Of a stretch of 5,509 nt of DNA, positions 1 to 5,416 are shown one piece after another; position 1 is the first letter of the stretch, and each line of letters starts with the position of its first letter. Source of the DNA: Campylobacteraceae bacterium (GTDB lineage: Bacteria; Campylobacterota; Campylobacteria; Campylobacterales; Sulfurovaceae); contig JALWZI010000156.1 in assembly GCA_027002755.1 (NCBI GenBank), positions 1-5,509 on the forward strand, given 5' to 3'. A program made the translations under genes and the position numbers. The notes under the pieces are model-generated. The model worked only from the letters and a program-made list of their open reading frames with translations. It was not told where the DNA came from and did no database searches.

Positions 1-156
1 CTGCTGCTCTACACACTCTATTTACATTTGTTGGCTACAATCCGACCGACACCCAAAGCAACTCACGACCCATTCAATGAAGGAGACAATGATGTCATCG
101 ATGTGGAAATTATCGACGAGCCTGATCACGGCGACGCTGATCGCCGGAGCCGCTGA
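1..156 (+). CDS. C-terminal fragment of a probable small membrane protein (possibly FxsA-like)
   Basis: This reading frame is open from the left edge to a TGA at 154-156 and gives 51 residues. It begins with a hydrophobic leucine-rich stretch (LLLYTLYLHLL), then a basic/polar linker, then a strongly acidic tail containing NDVIDVEIIDEP. A last membrane helix followed by an acidic cytoplasmic tail is a believable protein end, and FxsA-family membrane proteins of Campylobacterota end in a similar way; that resemblance is from memory and weak. The frame uses more G/C third positions than the competing frame that stops at 80 (ending SRPIQ). If correct, it overlaps the downstream Dsb-like gene by 65 bases, which is unusually long. 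The alternative is that the upstream gene ends at 80, directly beside the ribosome binding site of the next gene. The start lies outside the window. Confidence 0.45.
   Translation: MLLYTLYLHLLATIRPTPKATHDPFNEGDNDVIDVEIIDEPDHGDADRRSR
80..85 (+). promoter_or_regulatory. Ribosome binding site that sets the start of the Dsb-like gene
   Basis: AAGGAG at 80-85 lies 6 bases before the ATG at 92 and 3 bases before the ATG at 89. The in-frame ATG at 77 lies upstream of this site and has no comparable site of its own, so the longer version of the protein is unlikely. Confidence 0.7.
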
Positions 157-919
157 ATTCAATCTGGGGAATTTCGTACGCCATACTCTGGTGCAGAATC
201 CCCGTATCAAGGTCGAAAAGGTGACCAAGATCGCCGAGCAGCCCCTGGAGGGGCGTCCCGACTGGAAAGCCTATATGTTCACCATGGACCTGGCCGTCGG
301 AAAGAAAAAACAGCAGGTACCCGAAATGGTCTTCGTCAACAGCAAGGATCAGCTGGCAGCCATGTCCCTGATCGACATGAAGACCGGTCGGGACCTGCGC
401 AACGAGATCAAACCGGCCATGTCCGCCGATTTCTACGACAAGAAACATCTGGTGGCCGGCAAGGCCGACGCTCCCCACAAGATCGTCGTCTTCTCCGATC
501 CCCAGTGCCCCTTCTGCCTGGATTATATGCCGGGCCTGCTCAAAGATGTCCGGGCCCATCCCGACAAAGTGGCCCTCTACTACTACCATATGCCCCTGGT
601 CAGCCTGCACCCTGTCTCCGAGGTGCTGACCCGGGTGATGGAGCATCTGCAGAGTCAGGGAAAGACCGACGAGGCGATGAAGCTCTATCAGCTCAAGATC
701 GATCCGCGGCTGACCGACGAAAAGAAGATCCTCGCGACGATCAAACAGCAGCTCGGGATCGACCTGAAACCCGAAGATATCGACAAGCCCGAGTATAAAA
801 AGGCGGTCCAGGAAGATATGAAAAAGGCCGCTTCCATGATGGTGCGCGGTACCCCCACGGTCTACTTCGACGGCAAATATGACGCAGGGCGCAGCGAATA
901 CAAGCAACATCTCAAATAG
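92..919 (+). CDS. Secreted DsbC/DsbG-like thiol:disulfide interchange protein
   Basis: The product is a predicted 275-residue periplasmic thioredoxin-fold oxidoreductase that would form, break or isomerise disulfide bonds in exported proteins. The N-terminus has a basic residue at 6, a hydrophobic stretch at 7-20 and a plausible signal peptidase site after AGA (18-20) or GAA (19-21). Residues 25-110 form a mixed region that could be the N-terminal dimerisation part seen in DsbC and DsbG. The thioredoxin-fold part starts near 128 (KIVVFSDPQCPFC), with the active-site CPFC at 139-142, a helical insertion at about 175-245, and the cis-proline loop GTPT at 253-256. At 275 residues it is slightly longer than DsbC or DsbG. 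It has only the two active-site cysteines. The start was chosen from the AAGGAG at 80-85. hemC follows after 14 bases, suggesting one transcript. Whether it acts as oxidase, isomerase or reductase cannot be told from sequence; haem or cytochrome c maturation is possible because of hemC, but that is inference. Confidence 0.85.
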   Translation: MSSMWKLSTSLITATLIAGAAEFNLGNFVRHTLVQNPRIKVEKVTKIAEQPLEGRPDWKAYMFTMDLAVGKKKQQVPEMVFVNSKDQLAAMSLIDMKTGRDLRNEIKPAMSADFYDKKHLVAGKADAPHKIVVFSDPQCPFCLDYMPGLLKDVRAHPDKVALYYYHMPLVSLHPVSEVLTRVMEHLQSQGKTDEAMKLYQLKIDPRLTDEKKILATIKQQLGIDLKPEDIDKPEYKKAVQEDMKKAASMMVRGTPTVYFDGKYDAGRSEYKQHLK

Positions 920-933
920 GCAGGCATACGCAC

Positions 934-1887
934 GTGAAAAAACTGACCATCGCCACCCGGGCCAGTCAACTGGCACTCTGGCAGGCATATCATATCAAGG
1001 CCCGGATCGAAAAGGCCCATCCCGAGATCAGCGTGGAGCTGGAAGAGATCACCAGCCGGGGTGACAAGATCCTGGACCGTCCTCTGGCCCTGGTGGGGGG
1101 CAAGGGGCACTTCACCAAGGAGCTGGAGGACGAGATGCTGGCGGGCCGTGCCGACCTGGCGGTCCACTCCCTCAAGGACGTCCCCACCTTCATCCCCGAG
1201 GGGCTGGAGCTGGCGGCCATCACCGAGCGGCAGGATCAGAGCGACGTCTTTCTCTCCCATCGTTATACGAGCTTGGAGGAGCTTCCCGAAGGTGCGGTGG
1301 TGGGGACCACCAGCCTGCGGCGCCGGATGCAGCTGCTTCAGCGGCGCCCCGATCTGCAGGTGAAGGATCTGCGGGGCAATGTCAATACCCGCCTGCGGAA
1401 ACTGGCGGAGGGGCAGTATGATGCGATCATCCTGGCCTATATCGGCCTGGTGCGCCTGGATCTGCTGAAGCAGATCCCCTATGTCCAGAAGCTGGAGTGG
1501 ATGATCCCTCCTATGGGCCAGGCGGCATTGGGGATCGAGATCGTCACCGGGAACGAGACCGTCCGGCAGATCGCCATGGAACTGGACGATCCCGTGACAC
1601 ATCTGTGCACCGATATCGAGCGGGAGTTCGTGTCGGCGGTGGGGGCAGGCTGTTCAGCCCCGGTGGCGGTCAACGCACGTTTGATCGATGGAGAGCTGGA
1701 TCTCCGGGCCATGCTGGGCTATCCCGACGGCAGCAAGGTCCTCTATGAGGAGCTGCTTCTTCCCCTGGAAGAGGCGGAGGGTTCCGGAGGCCGACTGGCG
1801 CAGAAGATGATCGACGACGGAGCCCTGGAACTCCTGGCCGAGGCGGAAAAACTCGCCTTCAAAGATGAACGCCCCGAACGACTGTAA
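934..1887 (+). CDS. hemC: Hydroxymethylbilane synthase (porphobilinogen deaminase)
   Basis: This cytosolic enzyme joins four porphobilinogen molecules into linear hydroxymethylbilane, an early common step of haem, sirohaem and corrinoid synthesis. The 317 residues match the family length (E. coli about 313). Visible family marks are the N-terminal IATRASQLALWQ (5-16), the substrate-binding and catalytic stretch GGKGHFTKELE (55-65) and HSLKDVP (78-84, with Asp82 the expected catalytic aspartate), TTSLRRRMQL (125-134), DLRGNVNTRL (145-154), and GAGCSAPVAV (237-246). Cys240 in that last motif is the expected attachment point of the dipyrromethane cofactor. All the key residues look present. The start is GTG at 934, because the family N-terminus begins there; the ribosome binding site is weak (AGG at 918-920 and 922-924), so translation may partly depend on the upstream Dsb-like gene 14 bases away. 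The gene ends in TAA and faces mqo. Confidence 0.97.
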   Translation: MKKLTIATRASQLALWQAYHIKARIEKAHPEISVELEEITSRGDKILDRPLALVGGKGHFTKELEDEMLAGRADLAVHSLKDVPTFIPEGLELAAITERQDQSDVFLSHRYTSLEELPEGAVVGTTSLRRRMQLLQRRPDLQVKDLRGNVNTRLRKLAEGQYDAIILAYIGLVRLDLLKQIPYVQKLEWMIPPMGQAALGIEIVTGNETVRQIAMELDDPVTHLCTDIEREFVSAVGAGCSAPVAVNARLIDGELDLRAMLGYPDGSKVLYEELLLPLEEAEGSGGRLAQKMIDDGALELLAEAEKLAFKDERPERL

Positions 1888-1914
1888 TTCCGGACGTTTC
1901 TACTTTCTTTCCTT

Positions 1915-1939
1915 CGTTCCCACCGTCTCGGTGGGAATG
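1915..1939. repeat. REP-like palindrome between convergent genes (possible transcription end)
   Basis: The arms TTCCCACCG (1917-1925) and CGGTGGGAA (1929-1937) pair perfectly around a 3-base TCT loop, and the stem extends outward by a G·T pair (1916/1938) and a C-G pair (1915/1939). The outer asymmetry, CGTTCCCAC on one side and GTGGGAATG on the other, is what I remember of a widely scattered bacterial REP-type palindrome (CGTTCCCACG...CGTGGGAATGC). No T-run follows on either strand, so it is not a canonical intrinsic terminator. It is still the only strong hairpin in the 58 bases between the stops of hemC and mqo, and it may limit read-through or protect 3' ends in both directions. Confidence 0.6.
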
Positions 1940-1945
1940 CCTAGA

Positions 1946-3268
1946 TCACTCCCCGACAATCTCCTCCCGATGCTTCGCTTCGTCGAAGCGTTTCCCCAGA
2001 AAGTCACAGATCTGTCTGGCATCCTTCTCGGCGATGGCCAGGGAGGTACTGGCGCCGGGGGAGGGGGTCATGTTGAAGATGGCGCCTCCCACGGTGAGCT
2101 TGGCCTCTCCCATCTGTAGTTGGTGGGTACTTTTGTCGATGATCTGAGGACGCATCCCGCCGTAGCCGTCGGCGAAGACCAGATCGTCGGCGGTCATGGA
2201 GGGGATGATCTTTCTTGCATCTTTGACGAAGATGTTTTTCCCCACATAGGGCAGCTCGTCGAGGAAGTTGCGGAAGATGTAATTGCGGATGGTGCTGTCT
2301 TTGAGCAGGCTGTAGTAGACCTCCAGGGTATCCTTGCCGATGTCCATGGCTTCCAGCAGATCCATGATGTGGGCCTGGCGGTAGCGCTCCAGTTTGGGCA
2401 GGGCGAAGGCGGTGGGTCCGAAGCGGGTGTTCCAGTCGGCGGTGATGTCGGGGTCGGCATGGACGGCGGCGAAAGGGAGCTTGGGGTGCTGCATGGTGTA
2501 GACCTTGCTGTCGAGGAGCTTGCGGGTGGTGAAGAAGAAGCTGCCGCCGATAGGCAGGATCGCCAGATTCTTCCCGTGACCCAGATGCTGGGCGAAGAGC
2601 AGGGAGTAGGCCCCGGCATTGGCGACGACGCTGCGGGCTCTGTAGGTGCTGTTGGGGGTGACGATCTCGAAGAGTCCGTCGACCTCCCGGATCTCGGTGA
2701 CCTCCTCGTTGTAGTGCATCTGGATGTTCTTGCCGCTCTCCAGGGCGTTCTCGATGAAGCTCTCGCTGAGCTTTTGGAAGTCGACCGTCGTGATCTCCCC
2801 TTCGACACCGAGGGCCAGGACCTTCTCCTCCCGTCCCTCCATGATCATCGGTTCTTTTTCCCGGAGCTCACCGCCCTCCATTCGCCGATAGTAGGGGAAG
2901 AGTTCGGAGAACTCCCTGTAGCGCTCCTCCAGCCGTGCCGTCTCCTCCTCTCCAACGGCCAGGATCATCTTGTCCCGACGGAAGCCGATGCTCTCCTCGT
3001 ATCCGAAGCGGGTTATGTAGTGGGCGATCATGGCGGCGTTGTGTTTGACGGTACGGGCCTTCTCCAGAGTGTAGTTGGTTTCGATATCGCCGATGTGAAG
3101 CGTCTGGGAGTTGGCCTTGGGGCTGGAGTTGAGCAGGGCGGGCTCTTCGTATTTCTCGAAGAGGATCACCTCCCGGATGTCGGTGTAGCGTGCCAGGGTG
3201 AAGAGCAGGGCGCTTCCCACCACTCCGGAGCCGATGATGGCCGTGTCGAAGGTCTTATTGATGATCAT
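1946..3268 (-). CDS. mqo: FAD-dependent malate:quinone oxidoreductase, Helicobacter/Campylobacter type
   Basis: The predicted enzyme oxidises malate to oxaloacetate and passes electrons to the quinone pool at the inner face of the cytoplasmic membrane, replacing or complementing NAD-dependent malate dehydrogenase. The 440-residue protein opens with an FAD-binding Rossmann motif, IIGSGVVGSA (11-20), with Glu38 at the end of strand two as the likely ribose contact. Further marks remembered from the Helicobacter pylori protein annotated Mqo (HP0086) are KANSQTLHIGDIETNYT (51-67), a second FAD-region block VVANAGAYSL (214-223), LPFAAVHADPD (264-274), TRFGPTAFALPKLER (281-295), and the C-terminal IFNMTPSPGASTS (397-409). 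No membrane helix is evident, as expected for a peripheral protein. The start ATG (3266-3268) is preceded by AGGGG (complement of 3274-3278) with 5 bases between. It is divergent from lsrK and convergent with hemC, so it is probably transcribed alone. The substrate is family inference: related FAD proteins use L-2-hydroxyglutarate or other 2-hydroxy acids. Confidence 0.88.
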   Translation of the reverse strand: MIINKTFDTAIIGSGVVGSALLFTLARYTDIREVILFEKYEEPALLNSSPKANSQTLHIGDIETNYTLEKARTVKHNAAMIAHYITRFGYEESIGFRRDKMILAVGEEETARLEERYREFSELFPYYRRMEGGELREKEPMIMEGREEKVLALGVEGEITTVDFQKLSESFIENALESGKNIQMHYNEEVTEIREVDGLFEIVTPNSTYRARSVVANAGAYSLLFAQHLGHGKNLAILPIGGSFFFTTRKLLDSKVYTMQHPKLPFAAVHADPDITADWNTRFGPTAFALPKLERYRQAHIMDLLEAMDIGKDTLEVYYSLLKDSTIRNYIFRNFLDELPYVGKNIFVKDARKIIPSMTADDLVFADGYGGMRPQIIDKSTHQLQMGEAKLTVGGAIFNMTPSPGASTSLAIAEKDARQICDFLGKRFDEAKHREEIVGE

Positions 3269-3294
3269 GATATCCCCTTTATTATGTTGACCTA

Positions 3295-3303
3295 TCGGGT
3301 ATT
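3295..3303 (+). repeat. Direct repeat TCGGGTATT, copy 1 (copy 2 at 3385-3393)
   Basis: The 9-base word TCGGGTATT occurs at 3295-3303 and again at 3385-3393, exactly 90 bases apart. Each copy lies 35 bases before a 12-base dyad. The DNA between is not conserved, so this is not a simple recent duplication. It may be a paired binding site; chance is not excluded. Confidence 0.35.
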
Positions 3304-3338
3304 CTTATCCAGTCTCGCTTCGAGATTGCTGACAGATG

Positions 3339-3350
3339 CCGAAATTTCGG
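3339..3350. promoter_or_regulatory. Perfect 12-base palindrome, possible operator
   Basis: CCGAAATTTCGG is a perfect 12-base palindrome in the middle of the mqo-lsrK intergenic region. It is related (9 of 12 positions) to the dyad at 3429-3440, and the shared form is CCGRARTTYCGG. The size and symmetry suit a dimeric repressor or activator. Which regulator binds, and which gene it controls, cannot be seen here. Confidence 0.4.
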
Positions 3351-3428
3351 TCCGAATCCTCTTTTTTGTCCAAGAGACGGATTTTCGGGTATTTGACGAT
3401 ACTCCGATCCATGGTCAACCGCTTCTAA

Positions 3429-3440
3429 CCGGAGTTCCGG
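3429..3440. promoter_or_regulatory. 12-base dyad just upstream of the lsrK ribosome binding site, possible operator
   Basis: CCGGAGTTCCGG has 5-base arms (CCGGA and TCCGG) around a GT centre. It lies 16 bases before the AAGGAGG of lsrK, where a bound protein could block transcription or early elongation. It resembles the palindrome at 3339-3350 and is centred exactly 90 bases from it. Confidence 0.35.
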
Positions 3441-3467
3441 CATCATTTTTCCAGAGAAGGAGGCAGT

Positions 3468-5027
3468 ATGGCGGAACAATATCTGATGACCATCGATGCA
3501 GGGACGGGGAGCGTCCGGGCGGTGATCTTCGATACCCAGGGTCGGCAGCGGGGGATCGGACAGCGGGAGTGGCACCACCGGAGCGAGCCGGGGGTCCCCG
3601 ACTCCATGAGTTTCGATACCGAAGCGGGGTGGAAGCTGACGACGGAGTGCATCCGGGAAGCACTTGCCTCTTCCGGTGTCGCCGGTTCCGAGATCGCCGC
3701 GGTTTCGGCGACGAGTATGCGGGAGGGGATCGTCCTTTATGACCGGGAGGGGCGGGAGCTCTTTGCCGTGGCCAATGTGGATGCCAGGGCCTCCCGGGAG
3801 GTGGCGGAGCTTCACCGGGAGTATCCGGAGCTGGAGCGGGAGGGGTATGCTCTCAGCGGCCAGACCTTCGCGCTGGGGGCCGTCCCGCGTCTGCTCTGGG
3901 TGCGCCGTCACCGTCCGGAGATCTACGAAAAGGCCGTTGCGATGACCATGATCAGCGACTGGGTCCTGGCCCGTCTCAGCGGTGTGATCGCCGCCGAACC
4001 CTCCAACGCCGGAACCTCGGGGATCTTCTCCCTGGCCGAGCGCGACTGGGCCCCGGAGCTGGCGAGCAAAGCGGGTCTGCGTGACGATCTCTTCCCGCCG
4101 GTGGTCGAGACGGGTACCGTCCTGGGCCGTGTGACGGCCGAAGCGGCAGCGGCGACGGGGCTGAGCCCGGAGACCCTGGTGGTGGCCGGCGGCGGGGATG
4201 TGCAGCTGGGCAGTGCGGGGCTGGGGATCGTCCGGGAGGGAGACAGTGCCATCCTGGGAGGCAGCTTCTGGCAGCAGATCGTCAATGTCCCTGCCGCCAG
4301 CAGCGATCCGGCGATGAACATCCGGATCAACCCCCATGTCGTCCCCGGCCTCTCCCAGGCGGAGGGGATCACCTTTTTCACCGGTCTGGTGATGCGCTGG
4401 TTCCGGGACAATTTCTGCCAGAGCGAATCGGAAAAGGCGGCAGCGGCCGGGATCGATCCCTACACCTGGATGGAGCGGGAAGCGGCGGAGGTACCGCCGG
4501 GATCTCTGGGGATCGTGCCGATCTTCTCCGATACGATGAAATACGGCCGCTGGTACCATGCGGCACCCTCCTTTGTCAACCTGCCGCTGGAGGGACCGGT
4601 CAAGGCGGCGATGTTCCGGGCGCTGGAGGAGAATGCCGCTATCGTCTCGGCACTCAACCTGGAGAAGATCTTCGACTTCGCCGGGGTCCAGAGCGATCAT
4701 CTGGTCTTTGCCGGCGGAGCGGCCAAAGGGGAGCTCTGGCCTCAGATCCTGGCCGACGTGACGGGCCGGGAGATCCGCATCCCCGAAGTGACGGAGGCGA
4801 CAGCGCTGGGCGGGGCCTTTGCCGCCGGGGTGGGAGCGGGGATCTACGGCTCCCTCACCGAAGCGGCGGATCGGCTGGTCCGCTGGGCCCGCCGCCATGA
4901 GCCGGATCCGTCCCTTTTCGGGTTCTACCGGGAGCAGGCGGAGCGCTGGCGGGAGATCTATGATACGCAGCTCTCCCTGGTTGACAGGGGATTGACGACA
5001 TCGATGTGGAGGGCACCGGGACTATGA
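3468..5027 (+). CDS. lsrK: Autoinducer-2 kinase LsrK (FGGY carbohydrate kinase family)
   Basis: This predicted cytosolic kinase transfers phosphate from ATP to the linear form of autoinducer-2 (DPD), trapping it in the cell; in enteric bacteria the phospho-AI-2 product inactivates the repressor LsrR. The 519-residue length fits E. coli LsrK (about 530, with a slightly longer N-terminus). The resemblance to remembered E. coli LsrK runs the whole length: DAGTGSVRAVIFD (10-22, first phosphate-binding motif), SMREGIVLY (83-91), NVDARA (103-108), TMISDWVL (160-167), EPSNAGTSG (177-185), GGGDVQLG (241-248, with Asp244 the expected catalytic base), ILGGSFWQQIVN (262-273), WYHAAPSF (362-369), FRALEENAAIVSA (383-395), LVFAGGAAKGELW (412-424) and the tail LVDRGLTTSMWRAPGL (504-519). 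The tail makes LsrK far likelier than glycerol, xylulose or gluconate kinase. The ATG has AAGGAGG (3457-3463) with 4 bases between. The gene is visibly GC-richer than its left neighbours, and no lsrACDB, lsrR, lsrF, lsrG or luxS is in view. Confidence 0.93.
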   Translation: MAEQYLMTIDAGTGSVRAVIFDTQGRQRGIGQREWHHRSEPGVPDSMSFDTEAGWKLTTECIREALASSGVAGSEIAAVSATSMREGIVLYDREGRELFAVANVDARASREVAELHREYPELEREGYALSGQTFALGAVPRLLWVRRHRPEIYEKAVAMTMISDWVLARLSGVIAAEPSNAGTSGIFSLAERDWAPELASKAGLRDDLFPPVVETGTVLGRVTAEAAAATGLSPETLVVAGGGDVQLGSAGLGIVREGDSAILGGSFWQQIVNVPAASSDPAMNIRINPHVVPGLSQAEGITFFTGLVMRWFRDNFCQSESEKAAAAGIDPYTWMEREAAEVPPGSLGIVPIFSDTMKYGRWYHAAPSFVNLPLEGPVKAAMFRALEENAAIVSALNLEKIFDFAGVQSDHLVFAGGAAKGELWPQILADVTGREIRIPEVTEATALGGAFAAGVGAGIYGSLTEAADRLVRWARRHEPDPSLFGFYREQAERWREIYDTQLSLVDRGLTTSMWRAPGL

Positions 5028-5395
5028 AACTGACATCCGAAAAGGCACATGAATATCGTTTCGGGGACCACGGCCCCAAATATTTGACCAAAGGAGAACG
5101 GGTCGATCTGGGGATCGTAGTGATCACCCCGGGCGAATCCCACCCCTGTCACCGACACGAGCATCAGGAGGAGTCCTTTCTGGCGCTGGAGGGGGAGTGC
5201 GAAGTCTGGGTAGACGGCGAACGGGTGCTGCTGCAGGCCGGCGACTATCTGATCTGCGAACCGGGAGAGGCACACTATTTCCGCAACGTTTCGGAGAAGG
5301 ATTTCAAAGCGGTCTTTGTCAAGGCCCCCCATCTGGAGTTCAAGGACAGCGTCTATATCGACTGGGAGCCGGGACAGTCCTTTGTCAAAGAGTGA
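5024..5395 (+). CDS. Single-domain cupin protein, translationally coupled to lsrK
   Basis: This is a small cytosolic beta-barrel protein of 123 residues with one complete cupin domain. Motif 1 follows the textbook pattern: Gly37, His43, His45, Glu50 and Gly57 in the spacing G-x5-HxH-x4-E-x6-G. Motif 2 is GDYLICEPGEAHYFRN (73-88) with His84 and Asn88. His43, His45, Glu50 and His84 are the expected metal ligands, so a metal-dependent isomerase, dioxygenase, epimerase or small-molecule-binding role is possible; sequence alone does not choose between these. No DNA-binding domain is attached. The ATG at 5024 overlaps the lsrK TGA as ATGA, with GGAGGG (5008-5013) upstream, so the two are almost certainly co-translated. 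That points to a shared substrate, perhaps AI-2, phospho-AI-2 or a breakdown product, in place of the absent LsrG/LsrF. This last step is inference. An earlier in-frame ATG at 5006 has no better ribosome site. Confidence 0.85.
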   Translation: MKLTSEKAHEYRFGDHGPKYLTKGERVDLGIVVITPGESHPCHRHEHQEESFLALEGECEVWVDGERVLLQAGDYLICEPGEAHYFRNVSEKDFKAVFVKAPHLEFKDSVYIDWEPGQSFVKE

Positions 5396-5416
5396 CAACC
5401 GAGCCTGCGGGACGGA

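Larger units (their letters stand above)
3269..3467. promoter_or_regulatory. Divergent intergenic region between mqo and lsrK
   Basis: These 199 bases separate the starts of two divergent genes and must hold both promoters. The region is visibly more AT-rich than its flanks, with T-runs at 3362-3367 and 3446-3450. No convincing -35/-10 pair was found for either gene: TTGACG (3393-3398), TTGACC (3287-3292) and the complement of ATTATG (3281-3286) are isolated half-matches without a partner at 16-18 bases. The clear structure here is symmetrical and repeated: two 12-base dyads and a 9-base direct repeat, listed separately. Together these suggest a regulated promoter rather than a constitutive one. 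Confidence 0.6.

Noticed and set aside
21..41. TTTACA and TACAAT as a promoter for the Dsb-like gene
   Set aside because: TACAAT is a good -10 match but the spacing from TTTACA is only 9 bases, and the region probably lies inside the upstream coding sequence.
77..91. ATG at 77 as the start of the Dsb-like protein
   Set aside because: The AAGGAG ribosome site lies downstream of this ATG, at the right distance for the ATG at 92, and starting at 92 gives a cleaner signal peptide.
110..988. 292-residue minus-strand open frame opposite the Dsb-like gene
   Set aside because: It is rich in His, Gly, Asp and Leu with no family resemblance, and it lies across the Dsb-like gene and the start of hemC, both well supported.
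3313..3325. Hairpin TCTCG-CTT-CGAGA in the mqo-lsrK intergenic region
   Set aside because: It is only a 5-base stem with no T-run and no repeat elsewhere in the window; too weak to call a terminator or operator by itself.
2120..3742. 540-residue open frame on the plus strand opposite mqo
   Set aside because: It is the antisense shadow of a well-recognised FAD enzyme, kept open by high GC and biased third positions. The translation is Gly/Val/Asp/Glu-rich with no recognisable motif, and it runs through the mqo-lsrK intergenic region and the lsrK start.
3282..4898. 538-residue open frame on the minus strand opposite lsrK
   Set aside because: It is a shadow of lsrK: Arg/Pro/Gly/His-rich, no domain motif, no ribosome binding site, and fully covered by a gene with full-length family similarity.
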